A model generated the notes under the pieces. The model saw only the letters and a program-made list of their open reading frames with translations, was not told the DNA's origin and searched no databases. DNA of 64,000 bases from Bemisia tabaci (lineage: Eukaryota > Arthropoda > Insecta > Hemiptera > Aleyrodidae), in contig NC_092795.1 in assembly GCF_918797505.1 (NCBI RefSeq), forward strand, positions 16,231,131 to 16,295,130, written 5' to 3'. Shown piece by piece: positions 34,023 through 46,204 of the stretch. A program made the translations under genes and the position numbers. How positions within the stretch are numbered: position 1 is the stretch's first letter; every line of letters begins with the position of its first letter.

Positions 34023-35003
34023 TGGCATGGTTCCATCGCTTCCCTCAGGTATAATACGGTCCAAGCAGAGAAGAAATGTTCCAGCACAGACATCTTGTTT
34101 TCTAAAAAAAACTCTGCGCCTATCTATCATACTCAAACAACTCTTCAGTTCAGTTACGGTCTCTGTTACGGCTGTTAAAAGCTCCGATATCTGTCGTCAG
34201 AGCCCCCTGTGCGACGCAACGTTTAGCGAGCGGGTCCGAAGTTCACGGAGCGAATTTATCAGTTAACTGCCGCGAACTGCGACTGCTGTGATCTCGCGGA
34301 GAGGACACCCCCCCCCCCCCCCATCCCTCCCCCTCGCGGTGTGGTTCCCAAGCGAGCGCCTCCTCCACGCCATCACAAAACATATAACCGAACGCTACTT
34401 AACTGCTCATCCGAGCAGCAATTCGATAATGATAATTACGAGTAATTACCAATTAAAATGAAGCCAGGGGCGCTTCGGCTTTTAATTTAAGCCGTGTTTC
34501 TTTTAATGCCGATTTGAATTAGTGGGGTAGCAAATATAAGTAAAATTGGGGGGAAATAACGCCCCTGGCGACAAGCGGGGAATCCGTCGTGTTCATGTTA
34601 CTGAAGAGTACAGTAGTAAGTGGAGAAATGATGTTCTGAGAAAAATTGGAGTGGAAATTCATAACCTGATAAGTGCCATTAGATGTAGCTATAGTTGCGA
34701 GTGGTGGTGCTTACTGTGGAGGAACCTGATCGCTTTTACGCTGTGAAATTTATCTCAGGAAATTTTCTTTGAATTTCCGTCTTATTTTCATCACATTACT
34801 CGTCATGTTTAGATCATTTGATCTTTGTTTACTGAGTACTGAGAGAAATAGTCAATTCTGGAAAATTTTACTGAACGAATTTTCCGTCCCTCTTAAAAGT
34901 ATGAGAAGGACCCTTAGAAATTGTTTTCAACTTCTGATGATTCAATGTTGACGAATTTTAGCTTCGATTGGATGAGCAGGTTTCATGTTTTATACTAGGC
35001 AAG
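34023..35003. other. No supported feature; poly-C tract
   Basis: Contains a 15-bp C run (34308-34322) next to a CpG-rich patch (34190-34390). Open frames are short and unrecognised. Confidence 0.35.
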
Positions 35004-35303
35004 CAGGGTGTCTACAAGTCCGGAATTTCCGGAAAGTCTGGAAATAGTATTGATTTTTTCAGGGCGATCCGGCATTACTGAAAAAGTGCGGAAATTTCGC
35101 AAGAAGGTCTGGAATTTTCGTCATTTTTGTCGCAATTTGAGCGCGAAATTCCAATGTTTTTAAGTTTTCGAATTCCGTCAAATGAAGGTACTGCAATAGT
35201 ACCGAATTTTTTTGTTAAGGAGGTACTGAATTTCTTGAGAATGTATTGAAAAAGTACAGCAAAAGTACTAATTTTTGGCCAGCCTGTTTTAGTAGAGACC
35301 CTG
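35004..35303. mobile_element. Element N, hAT-like MITE (300 bp)
   Basis: Ends CAGGGTGTCTACAAG and TTTAGTAGAGACCCTG are inverted. The interior repeats CCGGAATTTCCGG-, GAATTTC- and AGTACT-like short palindromes. Flanking 8-mers do not match, so the TSD is lost or the boundaries are off. Confidence 0.55.
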
Positions 35304-36575
35304 GCAGGACAGCAGTATGTGCTATGCTTGCGTGGTTACGTTTTAGATTCACAAAAAACTTTTGAGTTTAGAAACCAGCGTGAAAAGGTTCCATTTTACT
35401 CAAAACAGCAATAAACCCAGCCCTCTCGGCCAGTTATATGGACTTACTGCTGTAGCTGTTCTGTCTAAAATCGTCGTCTCAGGGATGAAGGAACGTCACT
35501 CCATTCCTAGGTTGCCAAGTTGACTCAAACAATTAATTTAAATTTAGAAGGATACTTGTGCAGTTTTTATCTATTTTTTTTTTAAATTTTTGCACGAAAT
35601 CTGAGAAAAAATCAGGGAAATTTTCGGTTAAACACGCCTAAGATTCGCCCGTTTAATATGCCATTTGCGAAGGGAAAGTATGGTGAAATTGAAATGTCGT
35701 TACGTATTTTCATTAGGAAAACGACAAAATGTTGTCGATTTTTGCGCTCTTACCGTATTCTCCGAAAAGTCCCATACTCTGCAAGTAGGGCTATTATTTC
35801 GCTTTTTGCACGAAGGAATCATTCAGTGCATTTAGCTAAGATTGGTGGAATTTCGCATCAAAATCGCTTTTGAAAATCTAAGCGTTTTTTTAAGTAACAA
35901 GGTATAGGGATGTCATTCAGCTATGTGGAGTAAAAGTGTTCCAGAAACCAAATCCTGCATTGTGTAGCGTAGCTTTACAGTCTGTATGACTTTTTGAAAG
36001 ACAGTAATTATCGCAATCTGCGAATTGATGTGAGAAAGAGAAACCAAACTATAACGCGTAGCAGTACTAAATAAGAGTAACGCAGAATACAATCGAAGGA
36101 ATGAAAAGTAACTTATATAAAATTAATTAGACGCAACGCGAGTTCAATGATTTTCTATCAAGTTCTATAATTTTGTTTTTCACTGTGAAATGGGCATATA
36201 TAGATCCCTCCGCATGACCTCCTGTTTTTCTCTATTAACGCCGGCAATTTTTTTGCTATTTGTTGACGAGTCAGTGAGTGAAATCATTGATACCTGCTGT
36301 TATTTTTAGTAGTGTTGTGATTAAAACAGTCAACATGAACTGCCTTGCTCGTGCCATCGCGTCACCGAGGGGATTCACCCCGATACGTAGACGTAGATAT
36401 CGATCGTATAGCGTCAGCTTACGTAACGCATTTTCGTTAATGTTTTATCTCCTATTTTATCTCCTCGTGTAAAAATCCCCTTTTTCTGCCACTACTCGGG
36501 CTTCATTATCGTAACCTCATAAAAAGTGTGCTTGCACGCATACCGAATAATATTCCGCTCTTTCTACGAGAGACC
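35304..36575. other. No supported feature
   Basis: AT-rich, with short open frames only. Confidence 0.45.
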
Positions 36576-36579
36576 CGCT

Positions 36580-36832
36580 CTACCGTGCCAAGGAAAAACG
36601 CCGTATGAACCTTCAGGCGTTGCCAAATTTCCTTTCATAAAACGCGAATTTTCTGGTAAACCTATGAACAGTTTCCTCCCAATTTTCCAGATAATTTTGT
36701 TCGCGATTTCACCTTGAGATTCTGAAAATTTCAAGGAAAAATATTCATAATTTTCCTCAAAAATAAACATTTTATCGAAGTAAATTTGGCAACTCTCGAA
36801 TGTTCATACGGCGTTCTTCCTTAGCACGGCAG
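36580..36832 (+). mobile_element. Family A copy 8 with exact TSD
   Basis: 253 bp, ends CTACCGTGCCAAGG and CTTAGCACGGCAG, with exact 4-bp TSD CGCT (36576-36579, 36833-36836). GGCG-type end on the left. Because CGCT is not AT-only, it is the best single proof of the 4-bp duplication. Confidence 0.92.
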
Positions 36833-36836
36833 CGCT

Positions 36837-37204
36837 GCAGTCAGTGGAAAAGTTTGTTTTCGATTTTTCAGAACCATCAGAGACACAATATTTTCACGCA
36901 CTATATCAAGCACTAATGAACCTTGCGATTCAAGAAAGATTAAACTGAATTTAGCAGAGAGGAATCAAGCCATGTTTTAGAAAAGTAATGTTGGAGGATT
37001 AATTTTGACTTCACATGTCTTAAATTTTCTTCTGTCAAGAATTCCAAGAAAAAAGTAAAAGAAAAATTTGATTCTGAGTAAAAACAACTGCTTTCACCTG
37101 TTTTCTATTCGGTGTGGTTCAGCTTCTTTTTACTGAACACTTGGCTTTACAATATTAGTCTGAATGATTAAGGCGACAGTTCACATCGGGGGTCAAAACG
37201 ATTT
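36837..37204. other. No supported feature
   Basis: AT-rich; nothing recognised. Confidence 0.4.
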
Positions 37205-37630
37205 TTACACCTGATGATGGTTCATGAGCAGCTTTTTGAGAATTTCTTGGCGTAATCGTGATTGACAAATGTGACAAAACAAGTTTGTAAAACTGGGTAT
37301 TATGGACTTGGACAAGGCAACACGCCTTTCAGCATAGTATTGATTTTGGCAAATAAATTTCACACAATTGTAAAGCATACATTTCGCACATTGGTTAATC
37401 CTTTTTTCTCTTATAAGTTGTGAGATGCAATCAGCAAAATTCGTTTCTGTAACCAGCGCAAATCGTTTGCGAAGTCTGTTTGAGCGATCATCAGTTACGA
37501 CGCGTATTGAATTGGCAGGCACAGCAAGAGCAACTATTCGTGTTCGACGGTAGTCCAAATTGCCTACCCGTCCGATTTGAAGGCATTTTCTCTTAGTGCA
37601 ATTGTTTGCAAAGCCTGGTAGGACGGCCAA
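37205..37630 (-). pseudogene. 141-codon open frame overlapping the L array
   Basis: The minus-strand frame contains NLDYRRTRIVALAVP, which aligns with EFDLRRVDKVARGLR of the 27.7 kb segment, and RFALVTETNFADCISQL, which aligns with RYQIVEFTESAFNSLVM. Beyond the repeats the C-terminal part has five cysteines (CAKCMLYNC, FICQ, CHICQ within ~50 residues) that could bind zinc, but the spacing matches no family I know. It may be the least decayed member of the L family or a chance open frame. Confidence 0.3.
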
Positions 37631-38060
37631 CAGCCATTACATGTGTTCATACTGCTCAATCGGCAGGCGCAGTCAAGCAACTATTCGTGCTTTATGGTAG
37701 TCCAAATTGCCTACCCGTCCGATTTGAAGGCATTTTCTCTTAGCGCAATTGTTTGCAAAGCCTGATAGCGTGATAGCATGGCCAGCAGCAGTTACATATG
37801 CTCACTGGTCAATCGTCAGGCGCAGTCAAGCAACTATTCGTGCTCGATGGTAGCCAAATTGCCTACCCGTCCGATTTGAAGGCATTTTCTCTTAGCGTTA
37901 TTGTTTGCGAAGCCCATTTGAGCGGCCATCGACCATGAAAAGGGCTTAATCGGCAGGCGCGATCAAAGCAAGTGTTTGCGCTTGATATAGTAGCTTAAAA
38001 CGCCTCTTCGTCCTATTGGAAGGCCTATCTAGCATGTGTCAAACCTGCGAGGGCGTTGGC
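37395..38060 (-). repeat. Family L tandem array 1 (~4 units of 138-153 bp)
   Basis: CAACTATTCG recurs at 37531, 37678 and 37831, with a diverged unit at 37969. Each is followed by TTGCCTACCCGTCCGATTTG and AAGGCATTTTCTCTTAG. A partial unit precedes them near 37400-37480. Spacing varies and frame is not kept, so most units are not coding now. Confidence 0.88.
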
Positions 38061-38869
38061 ATTGGGCGAGAAACCCAAGTTTAACGAAATCTATAATAAG
38101 GCTACTTTTATTTGACACGAATATGTTTTCTACGAGGTTTCAGTGCAACTCGGTCTAGCTTTTGCGTATCGCACAACCCTTATTACCCTCGGAAATATTG
38201 AAAAAATTTTACTTTTCTTTGGTTAATCGAAAATCGATACGCTTTTTAATGGGGCAGTACAAAAACATGACAAAAACCATGTCTCGGCATCACAACATCT
38301 CAAGATCCCTCCCCATATTTTATTTTTACCTCCACTCGAAATTTTGGCAGAATTTCGGCCGATATTCGTTTAAAAACGAAGCTCGCGTGAAAAATTTTGA
38401 AACTTCGAGATCGAGATAAACTGTGAAATAGTGACATCGCGACCATTGCTTCTATATCAGTCTGTATAATTCTTCTGTAACGGTATAAATCGTCGTTTTT
38501 TACACGTAGAAACACTCCATTCCATGAGTGTAAAATTGATTCGAGCTAATCAACTTTTCACAAAACATAACCGTGGAGTTTCCTTCCAAGATTTTCCCGC
38601 TTTTCGCGTGCAATCGGGAATGGAATCAGGACAATTTACAGTTTGAAAGTTAAGTCGCCCCACAGTTTCCCCAGTAAAATTTGCAATTTGCGAGGGGAAA
38701 TTTCATAATACTAAATTGGAGGTAAATTTTTTCGTCCGGGATAAGACAAAGTGCGGCGGAAAAAATCGAAAAAACGGCGCAATTTTCCTACTTAAATTAC
38801 GTACATGCGGCATTATTCTCTCATCCTCATCAAAGCTACAAACCCTGCGTTCAGCCGACTTCCTTTTTC
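38061..38869. other. No supported feature
   Basis: AT-rich; nothing recognised. Confidence 0.4.
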
Positions 38870-39710
38870 ATATCCATGATCCATCAGATTTCACACGATC
38901 ACGCCCCCGCACCCGCCGCGTCGCGTTACGGAAGAGCGCCGCAAGTGCATTTCCGCACGAGCCACGATCAGCACACGTTTCATTGTGACTCGCGGCTCAT
39001 TCCAGAATGCGCTCGGCAGGGTGACTCGGCTCAAGGCTCGGCTCGCCGTTTTCGGCAACCGCCTGGAGGCAACGCGACAGAATCAGAATCAGAATCGGTA
39101 TCAGCTGATCGGCAGTTCCGGCTCTTCTCCGCGCGCCGCGACGCGCCGGGCGCCCCCCCCCCCCCTCCTTGTCGCCGCATCAACCCCCCTCCCCTCGGCG
39201 ACCGCAGTTAGGAACAGATGAATTATTATTGTAGTTATCATAGTGCATCCGAGTCGAAGTGCCCCCTTCCCCGCGCCCCGCCCGGCGCTCCCTGCCCTTC
39301 GCTCCGAGTTGACTCGGCTTCGGCACAGCACGTCGGCCCGCGTGCCCGATGCTCGCCACTTCGCCAGTCTCCAAGGAACCGCGGTGGAGTGCACCCGTGT
39401 CGCTAGTCGCTTCGCTCAGTCCGCCGTGACGCATTGTCTCTCGACTTACGGCAATCAGCCACTCGCGATCCCCCCCTGCCCGCTCCCGATTACGTCGTCG
39501 TCGCCTCGCGCCTGGCCCTGCTCTCCGGATTTTCCGATTTCCCGCAGGATTCCCGATTCGCTCCGAGCCCGGATTTTATCGGATTTTATTGGATTTTACT
39601 CTTACACGCTCCCGCGTTGGATTTTGTGATTGTGTGTGATTTGTGATGACACTTCAGTGCAACAAATGGATTACTAATTCCTTGTTTCGTTAAAATGTGC
39701 AAATTATCAA
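38870..39710 (+). other. GC-rich island with candidate first exon
   Basis: CpG-rich from about 38880 to 39560, then falling to a sequence ending TATCAA|GTAAGTGC, where GTAAGT starts at 39711. Upstream TCAGT (39416-39420) fits an insect initiator. A short start ATGTGCAAATTATCAA (M-C-K-L-S, phase 1) sits against the donor, and upstream ATGs lead to short frames. This looks like a 5' UTR and first exon of a plus-strand gene with a long intron to the right. No downstream exon could be recognised. Confidence 0.35.
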
Positions 39711-41182
39711 GTAAGTGCTCCTCATTATTCTCGGCGCACTCGTGTCATTTACGCTTATCATGTCGCCTCTTTTCATCCCCCCATGGCGTTTATGTTATTT
39801 TTTAGTATTGATAAGGTGGCAGTGGCAGTACCTTCCGTATTCGCTCGCTTAATATGTAAAGCTTAAATTCCTCCCCTCTTCCTCTTCCCATGCATAATTT
39901 TTCCCCATCCTCAGTGCAACCAGGTGATCATCCGCTGACATTGAAGGCGGACTTTCGACGCTTTTCTTTGTTCGTGAAACTGGAGCATTAACATACCGGT
40001 CGTGAAATATGTGATTTTACATATTTCACGTCTCGATGATTCTCCATCCTTTCTCCTTCTCCTGTTCCTTCTTTCGCCTCTCTTAAATGGACTCATTTTA
40101 ATCCTTTATCGGTTAACATGGAGATTACCCCTTATCAGACATCGAGAATGGAAATGGCTCTTTACTGTTTGTGATTAAGAGCAATAGCTGATAACTCCAA
40201 GGACCATTTCGGTCTCGTTCGTTTAAATGATTCGTCTTTTTTGTAAATTGAAGTATTTACTCATGTCCTGAAAGGACTAACCTCAGGGACAGAGGAAAAA
40301 AACGGTATCTGTTTATAATGCTCGCCACAAAGTGGTTCAGAGATAACAAAAACCGAATCCCTCCTCGCCTGAATTTTTTCATCCGCAGCTCGGAGCAAAC
40401 AAAGAAAGATAAGATAGTGTTGATAAAAGACTTCCATTTAATCGTGGCTGCGTCGTATTTTCGCCCGTTCTTTTCCGTGCTCTCCTTTGCTCGACCTCGA
40501 ATGCTAAACGGAGTAGCAACAAATCCGAATTTCTGGCGGATCACCGTCTTTTAACGCTGTTTAACAGGGAATTACCGACTTTTAACGCTCGCCATCCCGG
40601 GTTCGCGCTGGGTCGTTAACGTCGGCGAGAAGCCCAGGCAGCACTCTAATAACTCGGTTACAGCGTTGCGCCCGTGGATCTTTATTTAGACAAAGGATTT
40701 ATTGCGTATTGATACGACGCAAGTTTTTTCTCGCCGCAGCGCCACATTTCTTCTCGGCGAAAACCGCTCGTCGGTTATCGGATTCCGAGCTTTCGGCCGT
40801 GTACCAAGGTCGTTGTACTTGACTCCCCCCGCCCCATCTCAGCCTCGTGTTACCCCCTCCCTCTTTTTCAGGTGAATCTGTGCCGGACGTTGATAATTAT
40901 CGAGGTATCGATTCGAGTTTTCTTTCGTCCCTCCACATTGGTCCCTTTTTTCATGGTCATTGAACACTGTTACTGGTCCACCATTTAGAGGTGTATTTCA
41001 ACTGTGGATCTTACTCCTCTTCTGGAAACCTTAAGTCTTAAGCACACCAATCCAGGCAATTTGCGCGCAAATCTCTGAAGTCAATTACCTTGTTCCAATA
41101 CGATTTTATGCATTCGGCTCTTTTTGCCTGCAAGAAGATTTTTCGAACACAGATGAACGGCATTAACTCTCATGCAAAATTA
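39711..41182. other. No supported feature; possible intron
   Basis: If the donor at 39711 is real this is intron sequence. Nothing else recognised. Confidence 0.35.
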
Positions 41183-41250
41183 GAGACGGATCAAGGGGGG
41201 GGGGGGCGTAGGGGGTATACGGTCATACCCCCTTGACCCCCCGGTCGGTA
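41183..41250. repeat. Decayed hAT-like end with poly-G
   Basis: GAGACGGATCAA followed by a G run (41194-41206) resembles GAGGCGGATCCA-type hAT ends such as element C. GGGGGTATACGGTCATACCC forms a short hairpin. The partner end was not identified. Confidence 0.3.
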
Positions 41251-41881
41251 TGGGGCCGTGAAAAAATCCTCCCCCCCTTGTTCGAAATGTCCGAATTCAC
41301 CAATGTGCCAAATAAACTCCTCCTTGCCAAACAGACAAATCAGATTATCGGAATCAGTTTTTCAGCCGAATTTTTGCATTATTTGTATGCTTTTTTTATG
41401 TTTCTATGCAAATCAATTCGTCCTGGCTGCGATCATTGACTCTGCAACCTGTTGATATAGTGATGATCTACCTGCGTCATGAGCCTTCGATATTTCGATG
41501 TGCTGACTAAAATCAATGGTTGTTATTTTATTTCGTTCACATTGGTTTACTTCAGTTTCATCGCTGAAAACAGAGTCCAAATGCGAACAAGCCTTCAATC
41601 GGGTTCGGATTCAAGGTTTACTTTGTTGGAATCATTGACGTAACCGGAGAAGTGTTACGCACTCGTCAAATTCTTGATCGCATCCAAACTGCTGCTCGGT
41701 GGCGTTACTTACCCAGCGCGGGCCCGCCCGCAGACTGTATTTCACCCTCCCCCCCTCAATTAACCCCCCCCCCCCCCCCTTGGCTCGATGAAGGGATTAA
41801 TTTTCTTAAAAAAATTAAAATTCCAGCAGGCGACTAGGTGCCCTTTAGAGCCTGCGGCCCAACATTTACGCCATACTATTG
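41251..41881. other. No supported feature; poly-C tract
   Basis: Contains a 16-bp C run (41764-41779) and short open frames only. Confidence 0.35.
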
Positions 41882-41889
41882 CTGCCTAG

Positions 41890-42052
41890 CAGAGGCGGAT
41901 CCAGGACTTTGGCAACACTGGATTTCCTCCATTTAAACCTATGCTAAGTAATCGATTATTATCGGAGCACCTGGCCCCTCCAAGAATCGATACATTTCCA
42001 TAGGTCTAAATGGAGGAAATCCGGTGTTGCCAAATTGCTGGATCCGCCAATG
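41890..42052. mobile_element. Element C, hAT-like MITE (163 bp)
   Basis: Ends CAGAGGCGGATCCAGG and CTGGATCCGCCAATG are inverted, then TTTGGCAACAC and GTGTTGCCAAA, then GGATTTCCTCCATTTA and its complement. TSD CTGCCTAG/CTGCATAG (41882-41889, 42053-42060), one mismatch in 8. Confidence 0.9.
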
Positions 42053-42060
42053 CTGCATAG

Positions 42061-43135
42061 GCTTCTTTTCATTGGATAGAAAAATAGACAAATGTACAGC
42101 TCCTACTGGATGACCCGTAACATTTCTATCCTCATAATGGATACTCGTGGGCTATCCACAGACCGATGGCTGCGTTAACATTCCTCAAACGAAAAACACA
42201 AGACAAGAGGAATGTGACACTTGGTCTTATCGCGGGGTCCACTAATTGCTGGTGTCTCGAACTCGCTCTTTCTCTGCGCTCGGATTGGCTTTGGTAAATA
42301 TTACACCGCGTACGGCTGTATCTCCGCGGCAGCGCGGCTATCCAATGCTCAAGGTCACTTTTAATTGAAGGCGTGTTTTATCCAGGTCAATAGCTATGTT
42401 CTCATCGCCCTAGTTCACCGACGGAGTCTTGCTAAGCTAATTTCTGTCCGCTCCGAACACCGAGCTTTACCGTCTTACACGTGAAAGCACCCTCGCGAAA
42501 CTGCCCCGCGAAACTCTCGACGGAAACCGTGTGCAGTTGGGCGGTTTTATGCACGTCGGAATATGAGGAGATGGACAGCCACGGAGGGGCCAGTGAGAGA
42601 GAGGAATGACATTCGCGCAGTTGCCCTGAAGTCATGTTCAAGGCCCCCGGTCAATCCGCTGGCCAACGTACGAACGTACTCAGGAAGAGGATAGTATATG
42701 CTAAAAATAGGTTTTTCAATTTTTACTTTCTCGTTCTCCTCGCGGATAAAGGAAGTACCTACTGTCCAAGAAAGAAAAGGAGTTAAAATTTTTTTTTTCT
42801 CTTTTTTTTGGTAAAAAGGAGGAAAGAGTATGTGGCACCTATGTCTGGCTACATGTAGGTAGAATGATTTCATAGAATCACTCGACATGGGTGCAAAGCA
42901 CGTTAATTTTTATACATATATCCAATCATTCTTTCTACAATCGATAAGACTATAAGCTGACAATATTCTCTGAATTTTGTATTTTAATGGCGCAAATTCA
43001 TCGTTATTCTTCGTGATGTGTAATTGATCTTTTTTATCCTCGGCAATATTCAAAATTAGATTTTCATACATGTTTTACGAAGGACAGTCCCTTTGACATT
43101 TTGGGAACGATAAACCAATAAAGCTTTTGCACCCG
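42061..43135. other. No supported feature
   Basis: A moderately GC-rich stretch at 42220-42680 with a 113-codon minus-strand frame (42547-42888). No domain. Confidence 0.35.
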
Positions 43136-43159
43136 CAGCGTTCTTCCTTAACACGGCAG
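43136..43159. mobile_element. Family A terminal fragment
   Basis: Only CAGCGTTCTTCCTTAACACG plus GCAG remains, matching the right end of family A. The rest of the element is gone. Confidence 0.7.
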
Positions 43160-43354
43160 TACATTGGGGGCGTTTAGACTGGAGCGGTGGGCGGGGAAGG
43201 TCGGAGAGCAATCCCTCGAGGAAGGGTGTTCGGGGGTTTTTGCGGAGGCGACTGACCCCCCACCCCCCAGTCCCACTCTCGTGTTCGAAGGGGGCGTTCA
43301 CATTATGCCGCAACGTACTCTCTGTTATTTACCCCTCTCCTCAATCTCTCTCTA

Positions 43355-43440
43355 CCCCTTGTAACGTACTTTTGTATGAAATCGAGGACACCCCCCCCCC
43401 CCCCCCACAAGAAGTGCGTAACGCTTAAGAGATCCCTCCT
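43355..43440. repeat. GTAACGC/poly-C repeat fragment
   Basis: GTAACGTACTTTTG, a 16-bp C run (43391-43406), then AGAAGTGCGTAACGCTT. Layout matches the fragment at 2.4 kb in reverse. Confidence 0.4.
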
Positions 43441-43814
43441 TTTCATTTCCGTCAATCGTACATAAAATAGGTTAAAGATATTTTGAATTATGATATAAAA
43501 TTAGAATAACTCGATTTCGACTGTCATGTAACTCCCGGACCTTTAGAATGTGTGAAGGATTTGATAGGGTTTGCTTACATTGATCCCCACGATCATTCGC
43601 TCGAATGGGTCCCTCACGTTGATCTCAAAATATTTTTTTTTTTATGTGGAACACAGAGACTATCGGAAAGATATAAGATTTGCCTTGGTTTTCGAAGTGG
43701 AATATCTTTAGTGAATTTGAACGAAGATACTACTTATGTATGAACTATCATTTTCTTTTCTTTTTCTTTATTTCTCCTTCATTAAATTGGTTTTGTAAAA
43801 CTCGATTATGTGAT
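43441..43814. other. No supported feature
   Basis: Nothing recognised. Confidence 0.4.
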
Positions 43815-44250
43815 ATTTGCAAATTGTTTCTGAAGTCTGGTTGAGCACTCATCAATCACGACGAGTGTTCAAGCGGAAGGCGCAGACCAAGCAACTATTC
43901 GTGCTTAATGGTAGCCAAATTGCCTATCCGTCCGATTTGAAGGCACTTTCCATTTTCGCCTTTGTTTGCAATAACTGGACGGGCGGCCAAGCCATCACAA
44001 GTGTTCAATCGGCAGGCGCAGACCAAGCAACTATTCGTGCTTCATGGTAGCCCTCATTGCCTATCCGCTCGATTTGAAGGCACTTCCTATTTTTGCATTT
44101 GTTCGCAATAACTGGACGGGCGGCCAAGCCATCACAAGCGTTCAATCGGCAGGCGCAGTCAAGCAACTATTCGTGCTTGACGGTAGCCCAAATTGCCTAT
44201 CTGTCCGATTTGAAGGCACTTTCCCCGGCATTGTACACTTCGAAATTCCT
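43815..44250 (-). repeat. Family L tandem array 2 (three 136-bp units)
   Basis: CAACTATTCGTGCTT recurs at 43892, 44028 and 44164 with an exact 136-bp period. Units share CGATTTGAAGGCAC and AACTGGACGGGCGGCCAAGC. The period is not a multiple of three, so a long repeat protein is not encoded. Same orientation as the other L loci. Confidence 0.9.
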
Positions 44251-45943
44251 GAACAGAGCCAAGGAATCTTGCCATGGTCAGCGCTGTAGCAAATAATGTC
44301 GGTATGTAGTCCTTCCCTCCTTTTTGAAGTATAACCATAGTTGTCGGTAAAATTTACACTTTCGAAGAGCGAAGTGCCACAATAGCAACGAAGTTACATT
44401 AGCCTGAATTTGCGCATTGGGTTGAAAGTCAATTGAATATTAAATTGTACTCATTAATCACAATAAACCAGATCCAATTTGAAGCGATTTTTTTTCTGCC
44501 GCACATGAGACAAAATTGACGAACCTAAGGATAGAAGGAAGGGAGGTGTAATAGGAAGAATTTCCATTCATTGGCAACTCACGCGGCTGTGTTTTCCGCG
44601 GTCCCAAGTACATTCAACCCAGTGCAGCTTATCGCCTTTGTTTGAAGATTTCCTCTTTCGCTAGCGGACGGGCCATCATGCGTGCTGGCGTGGAGTTCAA
44701 ATTAAATTACGCAAGCAAGCCCGATTATTTGTTAAAATAAATTTTTCCCTGTGTGCTAAGGAATTACGCGTAATGACTGCGTATCACGATACAAGTTGAG
44801 CGTGGGCCCGCGCACGTTTGATTCAAACGTGCATTGTTGCCAGGAAGTGCTGAAAAACCAGCACACTTCTTCATTTAAACCCGTGTAAAATATTCACATT
44901 TTGCCGCTCAATATGGCAACTTTATACTTCGAACGAATAACCGGCCGTGGCAAACATTTCCTCCTCTTTCCTCAACTCCTCTATGGTCTCCTTTAACTCG
45001 GCGTTTTCTATGATGACTCCACTTTTGCTTCTCCCTCTCGTCTGCTGCCCCACATGTAATCGATAGATATCGATTATTTTACATATTTTTCAATGAACGA
45101 AACTCGGTGTTGCCAATTTTTCAGAATTGCCTCTACTTGCATGTGTACTGTAGGCATACACATTACAACAGGGCATGCAATGCTCCTGATCTTGTAAAAG
45201 TTTTTCTGGATCACATCTAAGTGATCGTCTTGACACTCATTTCTTATCTGTACACGTCTCCTTTTCCCGTAGTACGTGGTGACGATTACTGAAAGACCCT
45301 CTCCTTTTCTCATTTTGGTAGAAAACAGGCAAGGATTAAGAAGAGTGAGCACAACAAAAATGGAGATAAAAGATGGAGGGCAAGGAGTTTAGATGTCACC
45401 AACATTGCAAGGTTGAAAAAGCTAGCATAGTCTGAGTCACTTCAAATGATTATTCAACATGAAGAAACAATTAAATTTATCGAATTTTTATTTTCTGTAA
45501 ACTTAGTCGTAATTGGCGATGAGAAACTTTACGAGGCCTTGCCCCCCCTCCCTCCTTAGTGTTAGGGATCCGTAAGGTAGGTCGAGATTCCCTCCTCGCG
45601 AATGCTTTACGTAATTTATGGCCGGCCTTTAACTCTTTGACGTTAGCGTGTTTACGATATTGTCTTCGTGCCTGTAATTTAGCAAGTTGAAAAGTTCGGA
45701 TTGAATGCTAATGTTTCGGCCCTTTAAAGTAATATGTAATCTTTTAGAAAGGGATTTTTACACAAGAGATGTGGTCGGCAGCTACTAAAGTCGTCCATGG
45801 GCTAGCTTAACAAATGCTCTCGGAGCCTAAGTTAAAACTATTAAAATAGACTGTGCTTTACCTATTAGTATTGTCGAACGTGCAAGCTTTACTGGATGAG
45901 AGACTAAGGCCGGGAGTTATTACGAAACGCGAAACGCCTGCGG
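44251..45943. other. No supported gene
   Basis: Includes a short palindrome TAATCGAT-AGAT-ATCGATTA near 45057 and a 92-codon minus frame (45074-45352) without a recognised domain. Near 45600, GCTTTACGTAATTTATGG resembles the GTAACGC repeat end. Confidence 0.35.
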
Positions 45944-45947
45944 AATG

Positions 45948-46200
45948 CTGCCGTACTAAGGAAGAACGCCGTATGAACATTCGAGAGTTGCCAAATTTCC
46001 TTCAGTAAAATGCTTATTTTTGAGGAAAGTTGTGAATACTTTTCCTTGAAATTTTCAGGAACTGTAGGTAAAATTGCGAACGAAATTATCTGAAAAATTG
46101 GAGGGAAAATATCCATAAGTGCACCAGGAAATTAGTGTTTTATCGAAGGAAATTTGGCAACGCCTGAAGGTTCATACGGCGTTCTTCCTTAGCTCGGCAG
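45948..46200 (-). mobile_element. Family A copy 10
   Basis: 253 bp with well-kept arms. Ends CTGCCGTACTAAGG and CCTTAGCTCGGCAG. CATTCGAGAG-type end on the left. TSD AATG/AATA (45944-45947, 46201-46204), one mismatch. Confidence 0.9.
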
Positions 46201-46204
46201 AATA

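Noticed and set aside
37395..38060. CRISPR array
   Set aside because: Units are ~140-150 bp of continuous similar sequence, not short repeats with unique spacers, and the setting is eukaryotic.
43817..44289. Two overlapping plus-strand frames with repeated peptides
   Set aside because: They are read from the 136-bp L array. The period is not a multiple of three, and the better-conserved reading is on the minus strand.
45074..45352. 92-codon minus-strand frame with several cysteines
   Set aside because: No recognised family, no paired splice sites, and part of it lies over TE-like sequence (GGTGTTGCCAA).
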